DNA from: Piliocolobus tephrosceles
Taxonomy: Eukaryota > Chordata > Mammalia > Primates > Cercopithecidae
Assembly: GCF_002776525.5 (NCBI RefSeq)
Contig: NC_045435.1
Span: 122,764,647-122,828,646 of the forward strand
DNA length: 64,000 bases
Direction: 5' to 3'
In this document: piece by piece, positions 24,290 to 34,232 of the stretch
Position numbering within the stretch: the first letter of the stretch is position 1
Layout of the letters: every line of letters begins with the position of its first letter
Made by a program: the position numbers and the translations under genes
Notes under the pieces: generated by a model
Seen by the model: the letters and a program-made list of their open reading frames with translations, nothing else
What the model was told of the DNA's origin: nothing
The model's database searches: none

Positions 24290-24660
24290 ATTTAATTTTT
24301 TATTTCAATACGTTTTTGGGGAACAGGTGGTGTTTGGTTACATGAATATGTTATTTAGTGGTGATTTCTGAGATTCTGATGCACCCATCACCCAAGCAGT
24401 GTACACTCTACCCGATGTGTAGTCTTTTATCTCTTGCCACCCTCCACCCTTACTCCCCAGTCCCCAAAGTCCAATGTATCATTCTTATGCCTTTGCATCC
24501 TCATAGCTTAATTCCCACATATGAATGAGAACATACAATGTTCAGTTTTCCATTCCTGAGTTACGTCACTTAGAGTAATAGTCTCCAGTTCTATCCAGGT
24601 TGCTGTGAATGTCATTTTTTTTTTTTTTTTTCCTTTTTATAGCTGAGTAGTATTCCATGG

Positions 24661-24712
<52 letters not shown>

Positions 24713-26326
24713 ACATTTTCCTCATTATACCCTCAAATACTCAAATATGTTTTCCAAACTCTTAGATTTCTCTTCTTCCTTGGGAACACCAATTATCCTT
24801 AGGTTTGGACATTTAACATAGTCCTAAAATTCTTGGAGGCTTTGTTCTTTTTTTTTTTAATTCTTTTTTCTTTGTCTTTAACAAATTGGATCAATTTGAT
24901 AGCCTTTGAGCTCCGAAGTTCTTTCTTCTGATTTTTGATTATATTGCTGAGACTTTCCAGTGTATTTTGCATTCTCTAAGGGTATCCTTGATTTCTTGAA
25001 GTTGTTATTTTTTTATTTATGCTATCTATTTCAAAGAATAACTTTCCTTTGATATTCTGTACCATGTTTTTCATTGCTTTAAGTTGAACATTACTTTTCT
25101 CTGGTGCCTTTTCGATTAACTTAATAATGAATTCTTTTTCTGGCAATTCATCTTGGTTTGGATCCATTGCTGGTGAGCTGGTATGACCTTTTGGGGGTGT
25201 TAAAGAACCTCGTTTTGTCATATTACCAGAATTGTTTTTCTGGTTCCTTCTCATTGGGGTAGACTATGTCAGATGGAGAATCTGGGACTCAAGGGCTGCT
25301 GTTCAGATTCTTTTATTCCATTGGGTACTCCCTTGATGTAGAGTTCTCCCACTTCCCCTAGGAATAGGGCTTCCTGAGAGCTGAACTGTAGTGATCGTTT
25401 TTGTTTTACTGGGTCTAGCCACCTAGAGGAGCTACCAGGCTCTGGGCTGGTACTAGGAAGTGTCTGCAAGGAGTCCTTAATGTGGTCCATCTTCAGGTCT
25501 TGCAGTTGTGGATGCCAGCACCTGCTCTGACGGAGGTAGCAGGAGAGTGAAGTGGACTCTGTGAGGGTCCTCGGTTGTGTTTTTGTTTAGTGTGACTCCA
25601 GTTTAGTGTGTTGGTTGACCTCCAGCCAGGAAGTGGCACTTTCAAGAGCACATCAGCTGTGCTCCTATAGGGAGGATACAAACTTTCCCAGGGACACTTG
25701 GTTAAGTATTCAGGTTTCTCAGGCAGTGGGCAGGGCTATAGAGCTCCCAAGAGATTATGACCTTTGTCTTTGGCTACCAGGGAGGGTAGAGAAAGACCGC
25801 CAGGCCAGGGCAGGGATAGGCATGTCTGAGCTCAGCCTCTCCTCTGTCTGGGCTTGCTGTGGATGTGGGGGATGGGGTGTGGTTCTCAGTCCAGTGGAGT
25901 TATGTTCCCAGGGGGATTATGGCTGCCTCTGCTGAGTCACAAAGGTCAGCAGAGAAGTGGGAGAAAGCCAGCATTCACAGGCCTGCTCCCATACAGCCTT
26001 CTGTCCTAAAGGCTGTTCTCACTCCCACCTTGCCCCTCAAACAGCACCCTGTTTATTTCCAGGCAGCCAGTGACTAGGGTTGAGAACTTGCACCAGACCA
26101 TGAGCCTCCCATTGAGAAAGCAAGCAGAATCACCATTTTTTTGTCATCTCTGGGAGCCTGTAATGGCAATCCAGTTCCTTCAAAAGTCTGGATTATCTCG
26201 GCTTTCCTGGTATGTTTCTGTGGTAGTTCTTAGAGCAAAAGTGTGAGTCTCCACATGCTGCTCTGTCCATCTGAGCAAGAGCTGCAAGCTAGTCTTGTCT
26301 CCTATCCTCCATCTTAACCCCAATCC
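24290..26326 (-). mobile_element. Internally deleted L1 (5' UTR + part of ORF1 joined to ORF2 end + 3' UTR)
   Basis: On the minus strand the element starts with an L1 5' UTR near 26320 and runs into ORF1, whose N-terminal region is readable at 25254-24976 ('SLTPPKGHTSSPAMDPNQDE', an L1 ORF1p-type start). In mid-ORF1, near 24715, it jumps to the last part of ORF2 ('ccatggaatactactcagct' in sense, near 24655). It then continues through the 3' UTR to a poly-A at about 24290-24310. Direct repeats 'tcttttagagtttttt' (24274-24289) and 'tcttttagtgtttttt' (26327-26342) bound it, so it inserted as one unit. Family looks L1P-type (L1PB-like). No functional protein can be made. Confidence 0.8.
24664..24711. 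repeat. (TG)n microsatellite at the L1 deletion junction
   Basis: About 24 TG units sitting where the ORF1 and ORF2 parts of the internally deleted L1 meet. Confidence 0.95.
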
Positions 26327-27300
26327 TCTTTTAGTGTTTTTTAATATTTCATTCTACCAAATTCTCCATTTCTGATTATAAACTATGTGTTGATTTTAAC
26401 GAGGTTCCCTTGTATTGCTATGCAGCAAGTCACTTTATTTCTTGATATATTCAATATTTTGTCTTTTTTTTGGTTTCAACATTTTTACTATAATGTGTCT
26501 GGGTAGGTAGCTATTTGAATTTATTCAATGTCAATTTTATAGAGCTTTTGAAACTACAAATTTATATTTTCAACAAATTTGTGATGTTTTTAGCTATTTT
26601 TTAAAGTATATTTTCTGTTCCTTCCTTTTCTCCTCTCCTAATAATGATATGTTACCATTTGTAGTATACTTAATGGCGTCCCACATTTATGAAGTTTCGC
26701 TCATTTTTCTTTATTTCCTGCATTCCATTTTGCATAAATTCTATCACCAGGCTTGCTGATTTTTTTCTTCTGCCAGCTCCAATTTGTTACTGAGTGATTT
26801 AAAACATTTGTTATTGTACTTTTTAGCTTCAGAAATTTTAATTGATTTCTTTTTACATTTCAATTTTATATTAGTATTCTACTTTTGCTCACACATTGTT
26901 TTCCTCGCTTCCTTCAGTTCTTCATATGTGGTCATCTTTAAGTGCTCAAGTATATTTAAAATTTAAGAGTGTTTATTTAAAATACTTCTCTATTAAGTCC
27001 AATGCCTGGATATCTTAAAGGAGTTTCTGTCAATTTAATTTATTCTATGAATGGGCTGTTTTCTGTTCCTTTTTATGTCTTGTAATTGTTTTTTGAAAAA
27101 TTAGTGTTTTGGGTATTATAATGTGATAACTCAAGAAATCACATTCTTCTTCTTCCCAAGGGAATTCTGTTGTTGGTAGAAAGACTTGAGACATCCATTT
27201 ATTTCATGACTTTTTTGAATCATGTTTCAAAAGCTGCATTCCTTGTGTGTGGTCACTGGAATCTCTGTTCTGCTTTCTCTGTGGTCACATTGTTATTGAA
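26327..27300 (-). mobile_element. Old L1M, antisense, segment 2
   Basis: Continues the interrupted antisense L1M: 'actataatgtgtctgggtag', 'cttcagaaattttaattgat' and 'attaagtccaatgcctggat' match old L1 antisense blocks. The 3' limit is vague and may extend to the provirus at 27567. Confidence 0.65.
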
Positions 27301-27560
27301 CAGAATTTTACTTAAATGCCTAGGTCAAAATAAAAGATACACAATAATCACTATTTTCTGTCTTTGCAGCTTGCTTCTGAGCTGGGGTACCCCTTTACTA
27401 AAGCCAGGCCTCATAAAACTCTGCCTTAGCCTTCACCAGCAGCTTGTGTGGAGCCCCCAGATCCATTAAAGATGCAGGGTTAAGATCCTCTCAGATATTT
27501 TCAAACTATGCATCTGGCCTTGGGTATTCACATTGTATTCTGTTTCCCCCATCATATGTG
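27301..27560. other. Unassigned sequence before the provirus
   Basis: About 260 bp left of the provirus, possibly more old L1M. No gene is supported. Confidence 0.35.
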
Positions 27561-27566
27561 TTGCCC
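27561..27566. other. Provirus target-site duplication, left copy (ttgccc)
   Basis: The 6 bp 'ttgccc' directly before the 5' LTR is repeated directly after the 3' LTR at 34227-34232. A 6 bp duplication is usual for betaretrovirus-like (ERV-K) integrases. Confidence 0.9.
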
Positions 27567-27900
27567 TGTAGAGGACTCAGTGCTCACAAAGGAGACATTC
27601 CTGATAAGTCCTGCTCTTGCAAATGAAGCAGGGCATTCCTTCACTGCAAACAGGGAGGACAAAGGAGCCAGCTGCAAACAGCAGACCCTAGGGGCTTGTT
27701 TATGTGTAAACATCTTGAAAATCCAGAAAGTCAGGGAAAGGTCAGAAAAACAACAATGTGTCTTGTGACTTGGCAACATTCCACAAACGACTGTATAAAA
27801 TAAAGCAGAGCGTGCCATTTGGGGCGGCCACCATGTTTGTCTTGTCTTGTGTTGTCTTGTGTGTTTATTCCTTTGTTTAGGAAACACACGGACCCCAACA
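27567..27900 (+). repeat. 5' LTR (334 bp)
   Basis: Starts 'tgtagaggact' and ends 'gaccccaaca'. It holds the TATA-like 'tataaaa' at 27794-27800 overlapping AATAAA at 27799-27804, then a run of 'cttgt' repeats (27838-27862) in the predicted U5. The 3' LTR matches it except for scattered changes and one extra 38 bp unit. Confidence 0.93.
27794..27804 (+). promoter_or_regulatory. LTR TATA box overlapping the polyadenylation signal
   Basis: 'tataaaataaa' combines TATAAAA and AATAAA with a two-base overlap. Transcription would start about 25-30 bases downstream and RNA would be cleaved at about the same place, so the R region must be very short. The same arrangement is present in the 3' LTR at about 34120-34130. 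Confidence 0.65.
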
Positions 27901-27901
27901 T

Positions 27902-27921
27902 CTGGCGCAGTGAGCAGGGTC
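27902..27921 (+). promoter_or_regulatory. Putative tRNA primer-binding site
   Basis: Immediately after the 5' LTR the sequence reads 'ctggcgcagtgagcagggtc'. The position and the TGGCGC start fit a retroviral primer-binding site. The remainder only loosely resembles the lysine-tRNA type expected for ERV-K elements, so the tRNA is uncertain. Confidence 0.5.
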
Positions 27922-28059
27922 CATGGCTCCATGAGAACAAAGATCCAGAGGGGAAACACCCCGGGGGAGAAAAATAAATGAAGGGGGACCCACGGGAAAA
28001 TTATGAGGAATTCCATCTCTCTGGCCTCTGAATATTTGCGGTTACTCCAGGGACTGCTG

Positions 28060-29110
28060 ATGTCTATAGGAGTAGAAGTAAAATAAAAGACTTTGAAGCG
28101 ATTGTTTGCCTATGTTGAACAACACTGTTATTGGTTTTAATATCAAACCAAAGTGCAGTTAAATTGAAAGGAATGGTTACAAGTGGTTAAAGTCCTGCAT
28201 CGAGCTCATCAGCGAGGGCAAACGATGCCTCTGACTTTGTGGACTTTGTGTAGTTCCATTACTCAGGCATTAGAGTTATTTGAAACTGACTCAGAGCATG
28301 GCGATACTGCCACAGGAGGTGAGGCATCTGAAGCTTTAGAGAGGAATGATCCTATAGAGGAACATATTTATGCCCCGGTTGCTGAGGACAAGGAATTGGA
28401 AGAAGAGCTAATGCCTCCTTCATTTGAAGGAAATTCTGACTTGCAGCGTATTTTAGAGATGTTACAACAGTTGTTAGAATTGCAAGGTGCCGCTGCTCCT
28501 GTTTCTCCTATCTCTCCACCACGAGCCTTCCCTGTTAAAAAGATTTCCCTTTGCCTCCACCTCCAACCTCTTTGCCTATGTCAGGTCAGGTTTTCTCTGT
28601 GCCTTTTCCTCCTGTAGGAGAAAAGAAGGAATTGAAGGAAAAGGATGATTTCAAGGAATTAGATCTATTCCCAATAATGTGGGCTGCTTTTGGCCCCAAT
28701 GCTCAGTTCCCAAACGGTGGCCAGAATGTGACTTTTACAGCCCTACAATTTAAATTTTTGAAAGAAATGAAAGCTGCAACAAAAATTACTAAGACCTTTA
28801 AAGGCCAGTGGAGCTAATTTAGATGAGTATATTCGGGCTTGTGCAGGCATTGGGGGAGCTATTTACAATACTCAATTGTTTGCTAGGGCACTTTCTAAGG
28901 CTTTAAAAGGCAATTCTAAATAAGGTATATGCTATCAATGTGGGAAACCCAGTCATTTTAAAAAGGAATGCCAGAAAAAATTAGGCTCTTCTGCTCTAAA
29001 AAAAAAAAAAAAAAAGGTTACCATTTGATATGTGTAAACGATGTGGCAAGGGTCGACATTGGACCAATGAATGCCATTCAAAAACTGATAAGAGTGGAAA
29101 TTTATTGTCA
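28060..29110 (+). pseudogene. gag: Proviral gag (matrix, shortened capsid, nucleocapsid), degraded
   Basis: Gag forms the retroviral particle and packages RNA. A likely start ATG is at 28060, in frame with the open stretch 28183-28617, but a TAA falls at codon 9. An acidic linker (many Glu near 28300-28430) and a proline-rich part (28495-28620) follow. Capsid sequence is recognisable in another frame near 28655-28815. It then passes after only a short stretch into nucleocapsid, so most of the capsid coding region looks deleted. Two CCHC zinc knuckles are encoded at 28930-28971 ('CYQCGKPSHFKKEC') and 29033-29074 ('CKRCGKGRHWTNEC'), separated by a poly-A run (28998-29015) and in different frames. 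Not functional. Confidence 0.85.
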
Positions 29111-29145
29111 CCCCTCCTGGGTAATGGGAACTGGGGCTTGCAGTC

Positions 29146-30010
29146 TTGAGGCCCCAACAATTACAATGCAGGCCTACCACAATACCCAGTGAGAAATGGC
29201 TTACAACATCAAGGAATGACTTCAAGTCATCCTTAAGGGTATCACCCCATACCCCTGTTTCCCAGCTTTATGCTGCAACTAAGCAGAGTGCAGCTGCTGA
29301 CTTAGCTATTACTCAACATTATACTCTGTCTCCTAATGGAGGAATATATAAGTTGGCTACTGAAGTGTGTGGTCCTTTGCCAAAGGGACATGTAGGACTT
29401 TTACTAGGTCGAAGCAGCAGCACTATGCGGGGGTTAATGGTGGTCCCAGGAATTATTGATCCTGATTTTACTGATGAAATCCTTATTATGGTACAAGTCT
29501 CACAATTTGTGCACCTAGAGGCAGGGGAACATACTGCACAATTGCTTTTATTGCTTTTTTTTCCCTTTCCTATCTAGAGATGTGCCTTGTCAAGGAGGTT
29601 TTGGTAGTACTGGGAAAACTTTTTTCTGGGAAACTTTAGTTTCTGATCAAAAACCTTTATGTTCATTGTAAATTAATAGGATACTTTTTGAGGGATTAGT
29701 TGACACAGGAGCAGATGTATCTATTATATGTTTGGCTCAATGGCCTGATCATTGGAAAAAGAAACAAGTATCAGTTACTCTATCCGGTCTAGGTACTGCT
29801 TCTATAGTCTACCAAAGTCTTGAGCCCCTGAGCTGTGTAAGACCTGAAGGACAACAAGGAAAAGTGTTCTTTTATATTGTTTCCATTAATATTAACCTTT
29901 GGGGCTGTGATCATTTACAACAATTTGGTGCCTTTTTAAGCATTCCTCATATTTCTACAGCTGCCAAAAATATGATGTTCAAAATGGGCTACAATCCTTT
30001 AAACACTTAG
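29146..30010 (+). pseudogene. pro: Proviral pro (dUTPase plus aspartic protease), degraded
   Basis: In betaretroviruses pro encodes a dUTPase, which lowers dUTP, fused to the protease that cuts Gag and Pol. The dUTPase part is open at 29230-29577: it has 'AAADLAI' (motif 1), 'GRSSSTMRG' (motif 2/3 area) and 'VVPGIIDPDFTDE', then runs into a stop at 29575-29577 after a T-rich, Leu-rich stretch. The protease active site reads 'LVDTGADVSII', with DTGA encoded at 29702-29713. The protease frame (29732-30010) stays open to a TAG at about 30008. The two parts are no longer in one frame. Its place between gag and pol is normal. Confidence 0.85.
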
Positions 30011-30069
30011 TCACTGTCCACAAACCTCAAGCTTTACATTTGAAGTGGAAAAATACAACTCCTATTTAG

Positions 30070-31900
30070 GTGGAACAGTGGCCATTATCTAAAGAAAAAT
30101 TTAAGGCTTTAAAGAATTTAGTTAAGGAACAATTGGCCGAGGGGCATATTGAACCAAGTACTTCTGCATGGAATTCCCCTGTGTTTGTCATTAAAAAGAA
30201 AAGTGGAAAATGGCACTTAACTGATCTTAGAGCTGTAAATGCTTGTATTCAACCTATGGGGACTTTACAACCTGGGCTTCCTAATCCAGCTCTTATCATC
30301 CCTACTTACAAATTGTGACGTCTATTTGCTACCTTGGAAGGAGATTCAGATTTAAATAGTTCTCGTCAATTATCCCCTGTAGCAGAAGAAGAATTGTCAT
30401 TTGTAGAAAATAGAATTAGTGAAGCTCACCTTGATTATATTGCATTCAATCTTCCACTTTCGTTGTGTCTTTTTCATATTCCCCATTCACCAACAGCCGT
30501 TTTACACCAAGATAATAATATTCTGGAGTGGCCATTTTTGGCTAATAAAGCCATTAAGAAAATTCACCCATATATTGATAAATTGGCTGAATTAATTATT
30601 AAAGGATGACATCGAGCTCGTCAGTTGCTTGGTGCTGACCCTATAAAAATTATTCTCTGTTGGAAACTCATGAGGGTTGGCAAGTGGCTTGCGCTGAGTA
30701 TACTGGTTCTTTTTCTCTTTACTGCCATATAATCCTATCTTTTACACTCCAGTTAAAGGTCCCACGTTTTTTACTGATGCTTCAAGCAATGGAAAGGCTA
30801 GATACTGGACTTCAGACAATTCAAAAATTTCTCACTATCCATTTGAATCAGTACAACAAGGAGCGCTTTTTGCCATTCTTATGGTTCTACAAGACTGGCC
30901 TCAAACCCCTTGTAATATAGTTAGTGATTCCCAATATGTTGTATATGTAACTAAATATATTTCTCAGACTTCTTTACCATTATTTCCTCAAACTCCTTTA
31001 CAAAAATTATTTTATTTGTAACTCTTACTTCCTGCACTGCCCCCCTTTTTATCACTCATATTCATTCTCATTCAGCTTTGCCAGGACCTTTATCCTTTGG
31101 CAACAGTCAGATTGATTCTTTACTTATTGGCAGTGTCCAGCAGGCTCAGGATGAGCACTAAATACATCATACTAATAATTTAGGATTACAACGGCAATTT
31201 TCTATAACACGCCGTCAAGCCCAAGCTATTGTCAGAGCCTGCCCACCATGTGCTCCCATTATTGCACCTTTTTTAAGTCCAGGTATTAATCCTCAAGGAA
31301 TTCAACAAAATCACATTTAGGCAAATGGATGTAACTTATGTTCCTTCTTTTGGTCATTTAAAATGTGTTCATCATACAATTGATACCTGGTCACATTTCC
31401 AATGGGCTATACCATTGCCTTCTGAAAAGTCTGACTCTGTTATTACTCATTTACTTACTTGCTTTGTGGGTATGGGAGTTCCTGCTGAACTAAAAACTGA
31501 TAATGCCCCTGCTTATTGCTCTCATAAACTGGCTGCCTTCCTTTCTTTATACCATATTCATCATTCCACTGGTATTCCATTTAACAGTCAAGGTCAAGCA
31601 ATTATTGAAAGAGCCAATGCTACCTTAAAATTACAACTTTTAAAACAAAAAGGGGGAGATTCCCCTAAACATCAAATTCTGAAAGCCCTTTTTACTTTAA
31701 ATTTTCTCAACCATTAGCGCCAATTACAGCAGTCTGCAGTGGTGAAACATTTTCAACAGCCTTTAGAAAAGCCACAAAACAGTAATCTATGGGTGTATTA
31801 TCCTTCATTACAAGGGAAATATTTAAAAGGAAAAGTTTTACAATGGGGCTGAGGCTATGCTCTTGTCTGTACAGGTGCCGGAGACGAGTGGTTTCCATCT
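30070..31900 (+). pseudogene. pol: Proviral pol (reverse transcriptase, RNase H, integrase), with internal deletion
   Basis: The first 83 codons (30070-30318) are the RT finger region ('NSPVFVIKKKSGKWHLTDLR'). The stop at 30316 is followed directly by thumb/connection sequence (30334-30660), so the palm with its catalytic YxDD box is missing. RNase H appears from about 30755 in another frame, with 'FTDASSNG' and 'SDSQYV'. Integrase follows: an HHCC-type zinc region near 31055-31255 ('ACPPC'), then an open core at 31325-31717 with the three catalytic acidic residues in 'MDVTY', 'KTDNAPAY' and 'IIERAN'. The C-terminal tail reaches about 31900 and overlaps the start of env. Several stops and frame changes are present. 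Confidence 0.88.
31325..31717 (+). pseudogene. Integrase catalytic core (open stretch of pol)
   Basis: 130 codons of integrase core, with Asp in 'MDVTY', Asp in 'KTDNAP' and Glu in 'IIERAN' in the D,D-35-E order of retroviral integrases. The first ATG is internal to pol, not a true start. Stops lie just upstream (TAG at 31318) and downstream (TAG at 31715), so it survives only as an isolated fragment. Confidence 0.85.
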
Positions 31901-31919
31901 TGACGGTTGAAACAGTGCC

Positions 31920-33785
31920 ATGGTGAAGAGGAGCCGATCCAAGGAGTTCCTGAAGGAATTCCAGGAGCTAAATATGAATGCTCAGAGAACATTCACCTTC
32001 GGAACTCGGTGTGTGGAACCTCCAACATGGGGACAACTGAAAAAAGTTAACTCAAGAAGCTGAAGGGGTTGTTCAACAAGCTGGGCAGCCCAAAACCCCA
32101 CTGACTTCATTCCTGGCTATGCTGGCCATAGTAAATTGTCAGGTAATGGCTGGAGAATTTACATACCGGGCTTATATTCCTTTTCCACCCTTATATCAAG
32201 GTGTGGCCTGGGGAGACAGAGAAGTCCCAGTATTTACTGATGATACTGCTTGGATGCCATTGCCTTTTTTAAACTAGGATCCTAAATTTGACACTGGCAC
32301 AGTAAATAGTTCATATCAATTTGGGGTTGAAGGGTTACCTATATGTCTTGGGGGTAGTCCACATTGTCTGCATCTTTCTCATGAGGCTTGGGCTATTCCC
32401 TATAACCATAGTAATATCTCTCCCTTTACTATGATTATTGTGGCTCAAAGTTTTAAGTATAATCATACTGCAGTACTTAATGAAACTCTGTCAAAATCTT
32501 TATGCCCCATCCCCAATGTGTCCGGAGATGTTTGCCAGCTAGAGTGGACTAGATGAAGAGGTAGTGGGCCATGATTGTTGTTAGAAGTAAAAGGGAAGAG
32601 TCGTAAATACCTTGTTACAGATTGGAGTGTACATGGAGATTTTCAGACTAAATTCAGCCATGTCAACCTACGTTGGCATAAAGGTAATCACAGCATTTCT
32701 GCAGAGGGCAATGAAACTATTATTTGGCATGATGGTTGTCTATCACCTCCTATGCCACATTTGGCTAATACTTCACAAATACAAAGTCATATTTGGAAGT
32801 TGCTAACTGCTGGTAAACCAATGTTCACTTTCACGGGAAACATGTCCTTAAATCTTACTAATATTGCTAACCCTTTCCATATATCTTTGCATCAAAATAG
32901 TTCTAGATATGTTATTGCATGTGTAAGAAAGCCTTACTTGTTGTTGACAGGAATTTTTAAATGGGATAATAATACAGGGGTAGTTAACTGTACAAACAAT
33001 TGTACATTCTTAAGTTGTATAAATACTACTTGGTGGAATAATAATTGGAATGAGTTTCATTCCGATTTATATATACTAAGAGTCAGAAAAGAAACCTGGC
33101 TACCTGTAAACTTAACACGTACTTGGAGTGAATCTTCTGGGGTTACTCAAATTTACAAGGTTATGCAAGATCTTGTCCACCACAGTCAGAGGATGGTTGG
33201 AATCATTGTGACCGCGGTGATAGGACTTGTAGCAATTGCTTCCACTGCTGCTGTTGCTAGATTAGCTCTACATCAGAGTATACAAAATGCAGAATTTGTG
33301 CAACAATGGCATGAACAATCACATTTGTTGTGGCAGCAGCAATGAGACATAGATGCTCATTTGACTGAATGAGTGGATAATCCGGAGCAAGTGGTTTCTT
33401 GGTTGGGAGATCAGCTAACAGTGTTGAATACCCAAGCTTTGTTGAAATGTGATTGGAATACTACCCAATTTTGTATTACTCAGTTCCTTTTAACAGCACT
33501 GTACATAATTGGACTGAGATAAAGAGACTTTTAATTGGTCATAATAACCTTTCCCTAGAAATACAAGAATTAACACAGAACATTTCTGAAACATTTCGCA
33601 ATCAATTACCGTTGCTGACTGGTGCAGATTTGATGATTGGTATTGCACAAAGTTTGACGTCTTTGAACCCTATGAGCCCTGTAAAAACTTTGCTGACCTC
33701 TGTTTCTAGCACTGTATTGATTGTTGTTCTTGTTTTTGTCATTTTCACAGTCTGCTGGAGATGGTGCCAAAGGGCAAACACCTAA
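31920..33785 (+). pseudogene. env: Proviral env (surface and transmembrane glycoprotein), degraded
   Basis: Env would mediate receptor binding and membrane fusion. The likely start ATG at 31920 begins a basic leader ('MVKRSRSK') that is open for 48 codons and then frameshifts near an A-run at 32040. Surface-subunit sequence follows with several N-glycosylation sites and stops (32275, 32554). The stretch 32575-33345 is open for 257 codons and covers the end of the surface subunit, a hydrophobic fusion-peptide-like segment near 33200-33260 and the first TM helix, ending in TGA. A further open piece at 33453-33785 carries the rest of TM, with a hydrophobic membrane anchor near 33700-33755 and a short tail. 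Similarity is to the ERV-K/betaretrovirus TM type. Confidence 0.85.
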
Positions 33786-33840
33786 TCCCAGTGAGCCCAA
33801 CATGTAATGATAGTTTTAAAAGAAATTCAAACTTGTAAAT

Positions 33841-33854
33841 AAAGAAAGGGGAAA
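33841..33854 (+). promoter_or_regulatory. Polypurine tract
   Basis: 'aaagaaaggggaaa' directly abuts the TG start of the 3' LTR, the normal site for plus-strand DNA priming. Confidence 0.85.
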
Positions 33855-34226
33855 TGTTGAGGACTAAGTGCTTGCAAGCAGGGCGTTCCCGATAAGTCCT
33901 GCTCTTGCAAATGAAGCAGGGCGTTCCCGATAAGTCCTGCTCTAGTAAACGAAGCAGGGTGTTCCTTCCCTGCAAACAGGGAGGACAAAGGAGCCAGCTG
34001 CAAACAGCAAACCCTGGGGGCTTGTTTATGTGTAAACATCTTGAAAATCCAGAAAGTCAGGGAAAGGTCAGAAAAACAACAATGTGTCTTGTGACTTGGC
34101 AACATTCCACAAACGACTGTATAAAATAAAGCAGAGCATGCCATTCGGGGCGGCTGCCATGTTTGTCTTGTCTTGTGTTGTCTTGTGTGTTCATTCCTTT
34201 TTTTAGGAAACACACGGACCCAAACA
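33855..34226 (+). repeat. 3' LTR (372 bp)
   Basis: Starts 'tgttgaggac' and ends 'ggacccaaaca'. It is 38 bp longer than the 5' LTR because a 38 bp unit is present twice (33878-33915 and 33916-33953), with a partial third unit as in the 5' LTR. Confidence 0.93.
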
Positions 34227-34232
34227 TTGCCC
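34227..34232. other. Provirus target-site duplication, right copy (ttgccc)
   Basis: Matches 27561-27566 exactly. Confidence 0.9.

Larger units (their letters stand above)
27567..34226 (+). mobile_element. Class II (ERV-K/betaretrovirus-like) provirus, degraded
   Basis: Complete insertion: 5' LTR, leader, gag, pro, pol, env, polypurine tract, 3' LTR, flanked by a 6 bp duplication. Betaretroviral traits are two CCHC zinc knuckles in NC, a dUTPase domain before the protease, pol with RNase H and integrase in that order, and an ERV-K-like TM region. The internal part is only about 5.95 kb, well under the ~7 kb or more usual for this class, because parts of gag and RT are missing. All genes hold stops or frameshifts. 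The last ~285 bp of the two LTRs differ at about 12 sites in my hand alignment, so the insertion is not recent. The exact ERV-K (HML) subgroup was not determined. Confidence 0.92.

Noticed and set aside
25606..26077. GC-rich block with open frames on the plus strand, looking like a possible gene or CpG island
   Set aside because: It is the antisense of an L1 5' UTR, which is naturally GC-rich; the L1 is bounded by its own target duplication.
27552..28016. 154-codon minus-strand open frame over the 5' LTR
   Set aside because: Its counterpart occurs over the 3' LTR (33827-34213), so it is just LTR sequence read in reverse.
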